DNA of 10,637 bases from Baffinella frigidus (GCA_026770585.1 MU646709.1:234937-245573); one strand, 5' to 3'; shown: positions 5,314 to 10,560, counted from the first letter of the stretch. Made by a program: numbers and translations. Notes: a model not told the origin generated them from the sequence alone.

Positions 5314-5463
5314 TTATCTCAGAAAACGAGTTCTAAAACTCGTTTTTTTAAGTCAATTCCCCTACAAATTCGTCAACTTATTCTTTACTCTCCGCATAAG
5401 TTGACAAATTTGTATAGGAATTGACTTAAGAAAACGAGTTTTAGAACTCGTTTTCTGAGATAA
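5314..5463. mobile_element. Foldback with 68-bp near-perfect arms
   Basis: Arms 5314-5381 and 5396-5463 match at 64 of 68 positions around a 14-nt loop. Each arm carries its own palindrome (AAAACGAGTT..AACTCGTTTT), so it can fold as one long stem or as a cross with side hairpins. The inner part reads GTCAACTTAT, like the L array in which it lies. Either it arose from L DNA or it targets it. No open frame is present. Confidence 0.8.
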
Positions 5464-5640
5464 TAACATGCACGCGCATGTCCATGGCTCGTTCGCAGGT
5501 GAGCACGTGCTTCCGGCGGCTGAGCAACGTAGGCGTGATTTTTTGTGTGCTGATACGCGGCGTGCCCCCCTGCATTCCAAAAGTTCACAGCGTCAACCCA
5601 CGTCCGCGAAGCCACTTTAGACGTGATGGTGGTCAATCAA
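5464..5640. other. Mixed spacer with L fragment
   Basis: It begins with a small inverted repeat (ACATGC..GCATGT, 5466-5481), then GC-rich unassigned sequence. From 5562 there is an L-type start block (GTGCCCCCCTGCATTCCAAA). A 71-codon plus frame covers part of it but has no supporting features. Confidence 0.45.
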
Positions 5641-5642
5641 AA

Positions 5643-5694
5643 GTCAACTCAATGGCAGAATCCTTCAAACCGAAGGATTCCGCAAAAAGTTGAC
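5643..5694. repeat. Two-tier hairpin
   Basis: The outer pair is GTCAACT (5643-5649) and AGTTGAC (5688-5694). The inner pair is GAATCCTTC (5658-5666) and GAAGGATTC (5672-5680) with a 5-nt loop. It lies in the L region and may be a small decayed foldback. Confidence 0.7.
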
Positions 5695-5815
5695 GGTGCG
5701 GGCAGGGGGGGTTGACTTTTGCGGTTGCCTCCCCGCAGGTCTGGCGTGGTTTCAACATTCCAAAAGTTGACAGAGTCAACTTAACAGATTCAACGTGTTG
5801 CACGTATTCAACTTA

Positions 5816-5847
5816 TTCAACTTAAGTTGAATTCAACTTAAGTTGAA
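5816..5847. repeat. 32-bp perfect palindrome (tandem pair of a 16-bp palindrome)
   Basis: TTCAACTTAAGTTGAA is itself palindromic and occurs twice in succession. The whole 32 bp is therefore both a direct and an inverted repeat, centred on GAATTC at 5831/5832. It is built from the L word CAACTT. Confidence 0.95.
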
Positions 5848-6129
5848 GCCATGGCTACAACTTAGTACACAACTTACTACATTAGAGCGCCCCTGCATCC
5901 CAAAAGTTCAGTCAACTTAACATGTTCAACTTTTGTCAACTTAACATATTCAACTTACGTCAACTTAACCTATTCAACTAGTCAACTTAACGTACTCAAC
6001 TTGTTGCACATATTGAACTTATTGCGCCCCTGCATCCCAAAAGTTCACAGAGTTAACTTAACATATTCAACTTATGACATGACCCGATCTGCGAAGCCCG
6101 CCGTGGAGCTTATGAGATCTGATAATCTC

Positions 6130-6282
6130 ATAGGGTAACAGACTAAAAATGGGGTAGTTAGGCCTACGGTGTTGACTACGGTAGGCCGTAGGGGCCTAGG
6201 GGGGGCTCCTACGAAAAACCCTACGGCCTACCGTAGGTAATACCGTAGGCCTAACTACCCCATTTTTAGTCCGTCACCCCAT
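6130..6282. mobile_element. Family B foldback element, copy 2 (153 bp)
   Basis: Starts ATAGGGTAACAGACTAAAAA and ends with the near complement (..TTTTTAGTCCGTCACCCCAT). The arms carry GGGGTAGTTAGGCCTACGG and CCTACGGTAGGCCGTAGGG. The centre is GGCCTAGGGGGGGCTCCTAC. The outer arm (GACTAAAAATGGGG) differs from the TCCTGAAAACCGGG type of the copies at 677 and 7994. The right flank AAACTGTTTTTACAT recurs beside the B half at 3145 (AAAGTGTTTTTACAT), so the two share a source. Confidence 0.85.
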
Positions 6283-6370
6283 TAAACTGTTTTTACATTT
6301 TTTTTAACCGTTTTGTCTTCCCGCCACCGGGCGTGGCGGTGTGGTGGTCTAGCTCTGTCTCAGTCTATTT
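6283..6370. other. Spacer with outer arm of a decayed foldback
   Basis: It holds a T run, a small hairpin (CCGCCAC..GTGGCGG, 6321-6339) and TCTAGCTCTGTCTC at 6348-6361. The last pairs with GAGGCAGAGCTAGA at 6595-6608, so the hairpin at 6371-6513 probably sits in a larger inverted repeat whose right side was expanded by ~80 bp. Confidence 0.55.
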
Positions 6371-6513
6371 GGGCCCACCAATTTCATACGCAAAAAAATT
6401 TAATTTATAAAAAATCTTCAAGGCGATTTTGGCCACTTTCTCTAAAGTGGCCAAAATCGCCTTGAAGATTTTTTATAAATTAAAAGTGCTTGCGTATGAA
6501 ATTTGGTGAGCCC
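6371..6513. mobile_element. 143-bp hairpin with a perfect 39-bp stem
   Basis: Positions 6401-6439 and 6444-6482 are exact reverse complements with a 4-nt loop (CTCT). Outside this, pairing continues with minor bulges to GGGCCCACCAATTTCATACG (left) and its complement ending at 6513. This is the most perfect stem in the window, implying recent origin or conversion between arms. If transcribed, it would form double-stranded RNA suited to a Dicer-type enzyme. No expression evidence can be drawn from sequence alone. Confidence 0.85.
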
Positions 6514-6697
6514 GCAATATTCCCCGCTCCAAAGTTGACGGATCTGTGCCGCGAACCCAGCTTGTCAACTTAAGGATAGTCTGCCAACCCGAGAGAGGCA
6601 GAGCTAGATGAGCTGGCGAATTCCCCGAAATAGAATTCCCCGAAATAGAATTCCCGGGGTGCGGGAAGAGTCTATAGAGGATGAGATTAATGTGTGT
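6514..6697. other. Spacer with a 15-bp minisatellite
   Basis: It includes an L-like fragment (GTCAACTTAAGG near 6564) and the right outer arm GAGGCAGAGCTAGA. At 6618-6655 there are 2.5 units of GAATTCCCCGAAATA. GTGCGGGAAGAGTCTATAGA near 6659 is a decayed version of the D border seen at 7178, 7388 and 7807. Confidence 0.6.
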
Positions 6698-6833
6698 GGC
6701 CACTCAATTTAAACCGCGTTTTATGCTATCTTAAGGGTGGTGTATTTTTTTTGCTATATTAGCTTCGACATAGCTTTAATATAGGAGAAACCACCCCCCA
6801 AGATAGCAAAAACACGGTTTAACTTGAGTGGCC
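6698..6833. mobile_element. MITE-like foldback, 136 bp with ~44-bp arms
   Basis: The arms begin GGCCACTCAATTTAAACCG and end with the near complement CGGTTTAACTTGAGTGGCC. They share GCTATCTT and GGTGGT, with one small gap and several mismatches. The interior is T-rich with CTATATTAGCTTC and its loose inverse. No transposase frame or clear target duplication is present. It lies directly left of the D array. Confidence 0.75.
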
Positions 6834-6849
6834 TCGCCTATGAAGATAG

Positions 6850-7459
6850 ACACGTCCACCTACAACTACTTGTACAGTCTCTACATCTATTATACACACA
6901 TTTCCTGGTACAAACCAGGACATGCGTGTCCCCCTACAAGTAGTTGTACAGTCTCTACATCTATTATACACGCCTCTCCTGGAACAAACCGCTTCGCTTC
7001 GGTGGCCGAACAGTGACACGTCCCCCTATAAGTAGTTATAAAATCCTACATCCATCATACACGCGTTTCCTGGTACAAACCGATTCGCTTAGGTGGGCGA
7101 TCCTTCGCGTAGATGGACGATCGGGACGCCCCTACAACTAGTTATACAACTCTAAATCTATTGTATAACTTGGCGAAGGGGCGCGGGAGGAGTCCATAGA
7201 GGACGACAAAGACGTATCCCATACAACTAGTTTTACAGTCTCTAAATCTATTATAAACGCCCCTCCTGGACCGAGTCCTGGTACAAACCGCGTCGCGTAG
7301 ATGGGCGAACAGTGACATGTCCCCCTATGAGAACCGTTTCGCTTAGATGGGCGATCCTTCGCATAGATGGGCGATAGTAACCTGGCGAGGGGGCGCGGGA
7401 GGAGTCCATAGAGGACGACATAGACGCGCCACGTGTCGTGTCCCCCTACATATGGTTAT
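6850..7459 (+). repeat. Family D array, part 1
   Basis: Overlapping degenerate units of ~85-100 bp read CGTGTCCCCCTACAAGTAGT, ACAGTCTCTACATCTATTATACACG, TTTCCTGGTACAAACC and TTCGCTTAGRTGGGCGAT. The border block GGGGCGCGGGAGGAGTCCAT AGAGGACGAC occurs near 7178 and 7388 (210-bp step), suggesting a higher-order unit. Six copies of the 18-bp TTCGC motif lie here (6993, 7084, 7104, 7292, 7338, 7358). Small frames across it are shadows. Confidence 0.85.
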
Positions 7460-7695
7460 CATCTTGCAGGTCCAATAGCATTATAATCACTTTAGAACAT
7501 CATTTTTGGCCTGTAGTAAAGATATCACCATTTTATCGCAGTTTTATTTTTTTAGCAGAATCTGGAGCTGGCGGCCAAATCTCGAGGATCTGCGCTTTCA
7601 GATTTCAAAAAGGATGAAATTTAGGGGTGAAATTCAGCAGAATACCCGAAATATAGATGGACACTTTATTTTTCAGACCTGCTGGAGGGTCAGGC
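7460..7695. other. Non-repetitive insert within the D array
   Basis: About 235 bp of AT-leaning sequence separates a truncated D unit (ends near CCCCCTACATATGGTTATC) from its continuation (GCTACATGTATTATAACGCC). It has no match elsewhere in the window and no strong inverted ends. A plus frame from 7506 (78 codons) starts here but its end is D repeat, so it is not called as a gene. It may be an insertion or a remnant of the original locus. Confidence 0.5.
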
Positions 7696-7850
7696 GCTAC
7701 ATGTATTATAACGCCTCTCCTGGTACAAAACGCGTCGCTTAGATGGGCGATCGGGACGCCATCACGTCCTGCCGCTTCGCATAGGTGGGCGATAATAACC
7801 TGGCGAGGGGGCGCGGGAAGAATCCATAGAGGATGACATAGAGCCCAGTG
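7696..7850 (+). repeat. Family D array, part 2
   Basis: It resumes with ATTATAACGCCTCTCCTGGT ACAAAACG, two 18-bp TTCGC motifs (7734 and 7776) and the border block GGGGCGCGGGAAGAATCCAT AGAGGATGAC near 7807. The border is 419 bp from the previous one, about twice the 210-bp step, and the insert accounts for the excess. Confidence 0.8.
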
Positions 7851-7975
7851 ACTTCCTCCCCCGGGATCCATGGGGTTCCTGCGCGGTTCAGGAGGTTTTG
7901 GGTTGAGGGTTGAGGGTTGAGGGTTTGGGTGCAGGGTTCAGGAGGTTTTGGGGGTTCAGGGTGGTTTCTGCCAGT
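7851..7975 (+). repeat. E motif copy 1 followed by telomere-like G-rich DNA
   Basis: CTTCCTCCCCCGGGATCCAT GGGGTTCCTGCGCGGTTCAGG is followed by GGTTTTGGGTTGAGGGTTGA-type units and a second TGCAGGGTTCAGGAGGTTTTG. Similar pairings occur at 8585, 8825, 9212 and 9476. Confidence 0.75.
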
Positions 7976-7993
7976 GGGCCAGAGGAGACTTTA

Positions 7994-8159
7994 ATAGGAT
8001 AATGGACAGAAAACCGGGTAGTTAGGCCTACGGTATTGCCTACGGTAGGCCATAGGGCTCCCAGGACGTAATGTTTCGTAGGACCCCCCCTAGGCCCCTA
8101 CGGCCTACCGTAGGCAATACCGTAGGCTTAACTACCCGGTTTTCAGGACGTTAGCCTAT
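7994..8159. mobile_element. Family B foldback element, copy 3 (166 bp)
   Basis: Starts ATAGGATAATGGACAGAAAA CCGGGTAGTTAGGCC and ends ..GGTTTTCAGGACGTTAGCCTAT. The arms carry CCTACGGTAGGCC and its inverse. The centre includes GGACGTAATGTTTCGTAGGA. It is closer to the copy at 677 than to that at 6130. The extreme left arm has diverged (GATAATGGAC against GCTAACGTCC). Confidence 0.8.
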
Positions 8160-8365
8160 GAACTTGCTGCCTGAGAAAATGATGAGACCAACAGGGAGGG
8201 ATCCACACAGCGGGCTACGAACGGCGTTACGGCCCATTTTGGGCCGAGTTTCCGTTACCTTGTCCGTAGGAACCCCCCCTATGCCCCTACGGGTTGCCTA
8301 CGGTTGGGTCCTAGGTCTTATCGCTGAGGGGTTATTCACGAAGCCTTTCGAAGTCCGCTGTGTGG
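8160..8365. repeat. Spacer with decayed B-like fragment
   Basis: At about 8225-8320, CGTTACGGCCC..GGGCCG (palindrome 8230-8246), GTCCGTAGGAACCCCCCCTA, GCCCCTACGGGTTGCCTACG and GGGTCCTAGGTCTTATCG read like a rearranged B element. A plus frame of 142 codons from 8158 crosses this, F copy 2 and its direct repeats. It is not considered real, because it translates the same repeated 40-mer twice. Confidence 0.5.
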
Positions 8366-8543
8366 GTTGCAAGCTGACAGCGAGGCAGCGGAACCCTTGC
8401 CCCCCGTGGAACAGCCCCGCCGGCAGGCTCGTGAACGCCCGCGTGACCGGTCACGCGGACGCCGAAGCCAGACGGTCGGTCGTGACTGCCTTGCGTGTCG
8501 CCAGTTGCAAGCTGACAGCGAGGCAGCGGAACCCTTGCCCCCC
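8366..8543. repeat. 40-bp exact direct repeat (8366-8405, 8504-8543) bracketing F copy 2
   Basis: GTTGCAAGCTGACAGCGAGG CAGCGGAACCCTTGCCCCCC is identical at both places (offset 138). Both edges are defined: the base before differs (G against A), as does the base after. The sequence is unrelated to the direct repeat around F copy 1. Confidence 0.95.
8406..8503 (+). mobile_element. Element F, copy 2 (~92-98 bp)
   Basis: 8412-8503 is the inverse of F copy 1. The first 59 bp are identical, including the palindrome at 8439-8458 and CGGACGCCGAAGCC. Only GTGACTGCCTTG is conserved further on. Six bases (GTGGAA) separate the first direct repeat from the F start, whereas copy 1 abuts its repeat directly. 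Confidence 0.5.
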
Positions 8544-8628
8544 CTGCGCGGTTCTGGGGGTGCAGGATTCAGGGATGAGGATTTAGCTTCCTCCCCCGGA
8601 ATCCTTGGGGTTCCTGCGCGGTTCAGGG
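8544..8628 (+). repeat. E motif copies (partial and full)
   Basis: A partial CTGCGCGGTTCTGGGGGTGC is followed by TTCCTCCCCCGGAATCCTTG GGGTTCCTGCGCGGTTCAGG at about 8588-8627. The E unit runs straight into the B-end series at 8629. Confidence 0.75.
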
Positions 8629-8698
8629 CTTAACTACCCGGTTTTCAGGACTTGACTACCCGGTTTTTTTTCAGGGCTTAACTACCCGGTTTTTGGCC
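8629..8698 (+). repeat. Three tandem copies of the family B terminal segment
   Basis: CTTAACTACCCGGTTTTCAG occurs at 8629, with variants at 8651 (CTTGACTACCCGG) and 8677. The spacing is 22-26 bp, varied by the T run. This is the outer ~22 bp of the B right arm without the rest of the element, followed by GGCCTAT as at a B end. Confidence 0.85.
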
Positions 8699-8707
8699 TA
8701 TCAAGGT

Positions 8708-8805
8708 GGTAGCAGTTGACTAATCATCCCTGTCCTTGGTACTAAACCTGCGCGGTCGCGTCCTCGTGCCGGTACAAACCCTAACCGGGTTAGTCAACTG
8801 CTACC
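8708..8805. mobile_element. Short foldback, 98 bp with perfect 16-bp ends
   Basis: GGTAGCAGTTGACTAA (8708-8723) is exactly inverted at 8790-8805. The interior has GGTACTAAACC and GGTACAAACC around a GC-rich core (GCGCGGTCGCGTCC). It is non-coding. The outer flanks AAGGT and CCTTA extend the pairing weakly. Confidence 0.75.
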
Positions 8806-8817
8806 CTTATGATTGCC

Positions 8818-8895
8818 CATCGACTGCTCCCCCCCCCGGAATCCTTGGGGTTCCTGCGCGGTTCGGGAGGGTTGGGGTTTAGGGTTTCTTATGGG
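8818..8895 (+). repeat. E motif copy 3 with telomere-like tail
   Basis: TCGACTGCTCCCCCCCCCGG AATCCTTGGGGTTCCTGCGCGGTTC, then GGAGGGTTGGGGTTTAGGGT. The lead-in TCGACTGCT also precedes the copy at 9212, so that word is part of the unit. Confidence 0.75.
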
Positions 8896-8979
8896 GGTTC
8901 CTATGCGCTAATTTAATTATGAAACCGCCCGCTTTTCGGGCGCCAAGTGACCAATTGCACTCGGAGTCAGAACATTTCG
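8896..8979. other. Unassigned spacer with small hairpin
   Basis: A 6-bp GC hairpin (CGCCCG CTTTT CGGGCG, 8926-8942) lies in sequence otherwise not repeated in the window. No T run follows, and a bacterial-type terminator is not expected here. Confidence 0.45.
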
Positions 8980-9076
8980 CCTAAGTCAACTCCCCCTGAA
9001 AGCCAGCGCCTTAAGTCAAATGCCGGGCCTGGGACCCGGGTCCATCTAAACGAAAACATGGGAAAGTTGACTTAGG
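8980..9076. mobile_element. Short foldback, 97 bp with 12-bp ends
   Basis: CCTAAGTCAACT (8980-8991) is exactly inverted at 9065-9076. The interior includes CTTAAGTCAAAT and GGGCCTGGGACCCGGGTCC, a GC-rich near-palindrome. The ends are L-like (GTCAACT). A further GTTGACTTAG at 9083 follows. Confidence 0.6.
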
Positions 9077-9211
9077 TGAGCTGGTTGACTTAGCTGAAAT
9101 CTTGTGGCTTGGAGTGAATTGCTGACTTTTGGCGCGTTTCCTGGGCAATAATCCAATAATTGACTACGGAATCTGTGCATAGATAGCCTCGTGTGGGTGA
9201 CTCCTTGTCTG
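9077..9211. other. Unassigned spacer
   Basis: These ~135 bp have no match elsewhere in the window. A minus frame of 88 codons (9090-9356) crosses it and the E motif, with no recognisable domain, so no gene is called. Confidence 0.45.
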
Positions 9212-9275
9212 TCGACTGCTTCCCCCCCCGGAATCCTTGGGGTCCCTGCGGGGTCCAGGAGATTTTGAGGGTTAA
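9208..9275 (+). repeat. E motif copy 4
   Basis: GTCGACTGCTTCCCCCCCCG GAATCCTTGGGGTCCCTGCGGGGTCCAGG, then AGATTTTGAGGGTT. The GCGCGGTTC part has changed to GCGGGGTCC, the most diverged of the full copies. Confidence 0.7.
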
Positions 9276-9373
9276 AATCAAAGTCAATTTCCCCCCTATA
9301 AATGACGCTTTCTCTCCAAAAGTGGACGACCCGCAGTACAAATAATAGAAAGACAATGGGGCGAAAAACCCGC
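9276..9373. other. Unassigned spacer
   Basis: It contains GTCAATTTCCCCCCTATAAATG, AAAGTGGACG and ACCCGCAGTACAAAT. The last word recurs at 9757-9769 just outside the foldback at 9600-9759. I see no gene. Confidence 0.45.
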
Positions 9374-9599
9374 GGTTCGGGAGGGTTTGAGGGTTTAGAG
9401 TTGAGGATTTGGGGTGCAGGGTTTCAGGGTTTATGGTTTCAGGAGGGAGGGTTCAGGGTTTCAGGGTTTCCGGGCAATCCTGGGATTCCTGCGCGGTTCA
9501 GGAGGTTTTCAGGGTTTGGGGTTTCGGGTTTCGGGTTCAGGGATGAGGGTTGGGGTGTAGGGTTTAGGAGGTTTAGGGTGCAGGGTTCAGGAGGTTCAG
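9374..9599 (+). repeat. Degenerate telomere-like G-rich tract with E fragment
   Basis: Units such as GGGTTTGAGGGTTTAGAG, GGGTTTCAGGGTTT, GGTTTCGGGTTTCGGG and GGGTGCAGGGTTCAGGAGG fill ~220 bp. They are interrupted at 9476-9505 by an E piece (AATCCTGGGATTCCTGCGCG GTTCAGG). The composition is that of mutated TTTAGGG arrays. Glycine-rich frames across it are artefacts. Confidence 0.8.
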
Positions 9600-9759
9600 G
9601 GGCGGCCCGAAATCGAACCTTTCCTGGCTTGAACCCGCCAGGCCTAAAAGCCGTTAACCAAGGCTGGCGGTCAGCATCCATTGTTGCTTGGAAGCAAGTG
9701 CTTAACGGCGTTTAGGCCTCGCGGGTTCGCCCTAGGAAGGGGCCGATTTCGGGCCGCCC
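9600..9759. mobile_element. MITE-like foldback, 160 bp with 58-bp arms
   Basis: Arms 9600-9657 and 9702-9759 match at about 49 of 58 positions. They begin GGGCGGCCCGAAATCG and reach GGCCTAAA.GCCGTTAA at the inner end. The interior has TTGCTT-GG-AAGCAA. It is inserted between the G-rich tract and the J array. No open frame or clear target duplication is present. Confidence 0.8.
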
Positions 9760-9772
9760 GCAGTACAAAATG

Positions 9773-10022
9773 AGGGTTTGGAAGAGAGGGAAAAGGCCTT
9801 TGAGATTTCGGTGTCGCGACGGTCGTCTAAGTGAGTTGGGCTTCCGGTACGTTTGCGTCTGGAGGACTATAGCGTCGCAGTTCCCTGCACGGATTTGCAC
9901 AGCGAGGGGTCCGATTCCCGGCGCCGCCTGGTACAAATCACGGGTGGGAACCAGCGCGAAAAGACCTTTGAACGACTCGTGGTGCGGTTGCCTCTGGCGG
10001 ATTTGTACCGCGAGGGGTCCGA
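9773..10022 (+). repeat. Family J array, block 1
   Basis: Modules in order: GGGTTTGGAAGAGAGGGAAA with CCTTTGAGATTTC.GTGTCGCGA, GGAGGACTATAGCGTCGCA, GCACGGATTTGCACAGCGAG with GGTCCGATTCCCGGCG, CCTGGTACAAATCACGGGTG, and CCAGCGCGAAAAGACCTTTG with CGGATTTGTACCGCGAGGGG. The segment 9939-10022 recurs at 10367-10450 (82 of 84 bases identical). Overlapping frames on both strands translate the same modules, which argues against coding. Confidence 0.85.
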
Positions 10023-10192
10023 ACGGGGTTCTATTTGTAAGTGTTGTAGTGTCACGACCTGGGTTTGTACTGGAATTGGTCAGGTTATTCACGCTTTAAG
10101 CGTGAGCAACGTGACCTCCCCCTGACACTAAGTCTTAGCTCCTTTTAGGAAGAAACATGTTTTACAATAGTCCCGTCGTCCAGCCTCGAGTG
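10023..10192. other. Spacer between J blocks with hairpin
   Basis: At 10078-10116, GGTCAGGTTATTCACGCTT pairs with AAGCGTGAGCAACGTGACC around the perfect TCACGCTTTAAGCGTGA (10089-10105). GTAGTGTCA and TGACACTAAG flank it as a looser outer pair (about 10047 and 10123). The stretch TCCAGCCTCGAGTGG near 10179 resembles 399-413. I see no gene. Confidence 0.6.
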
Positions 10193-10560
10193 GATACCTT
10201 TGAGATTTCCGTTTGTGTCTGGAGGACTATAGCGTCGCATTTCCCTGCACGGATTTGCACAGCAAGGGGTCCGATTCCCGGCGCCCCTGGTACAAATCAC
10301 GGGTTTGGAAGAGAGGGAAAAGACCTTTGAGATTTCCGTGTCGCGAAGGTCGTCTAAGGCGGTGAGCACGGGTGGGAAACAGCGCGGAAAGACCTTTGAA
10401 CGACTCGTGGTGCGGTTGCCTCTGGCGGATTTGTACCGCGAGGGGTCCGATTTCCGGCGACCCCGGGCAATCCCTGGTACAAATCACGGGTGGAAACCAG
10501 CGCGAAAAGACCTTTGAGATTTCCGTGTCGCGAAGGTCGTCTAAGGCGGTGAGCATTGAC
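10193..10560 (+). repeat. Family J array, block 2
   Basis: This block has the same modules as 9773-10022, reordered and partly duplicated: ACTATAGCGTCGCA once, GGTCCGATT twice (10268, 10444), CCTGGTACAAATC twice (10286, 10473), and CCTTTGAGATTTCCGTGTCG with GAAGGTCGTCTAAGGCGGTG twice (about 10326 and 10510). GATTTGTACC and GGTACAAATC form a 10-bp inverted pair. The GGTCCGATTCC word is one base from the polymerase III B-box consensus, but no matching A box or tRNA fold was found. Confidence 0.85.

Larger units (their letters stand above)
4914..6085 (+). repeat. Family L array (GTCAACTTAACA / ATTCAACTTATT)
   Basis: The start block GCGCCCCTGCATCCCAAAAG or a variant occurs near 4915, 5011, 5117, 5562, 5754, 5887 and 6024. 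Each is followed by TTCACAGAGTCAACTTAACA and reiterated ATTCAACTT words. Spacing is irregular (about 90-450 bp), and the array is interrupted by a foldback and unique stretches. It looks like a degenerate satellite. Its simple CAACTT words readily form local palindromes. No coding sequence is supported. Confidence 0.8.

Noticed and set aside
7506-7742. Small gene in the non-repetitive island
   Set aside because: The 78-codon frame ends inside the D repeat, shows no domain, signal or low-stop bias in its neighbours, and could arise by chance.
6838-7800. Possible CRISPR array, from regularly repeated TTCGC..GCGAT and GTACAAACC blocks
   Set aside because: Spacing is irregular, the intervals themselves are repeats and not unique spacers, inverted copies occur elsewhere, and no cas-like gene is present.
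8158-8633. Plus frames of 142 and 88 codons near F copy 2
   Set aside because: They translate the 40-bp direct repeat twice and the F element. The same DNA at 41-143 is inverted and not open in a matching frame, so coding is unlikely.
8926-8942. Rho-independent terminator
   Set aside because: There is a short GC hairpin but no following T run, and the context is eukaryotic repeat DNA.
9900-9945. tRNA gene or T-arm
   Set aside because: GGTCCGATTCC resembles a T-loop/B box, but the T stem pairs poorly and no D arm, anticodon arm or acceptor pairing could be placed.
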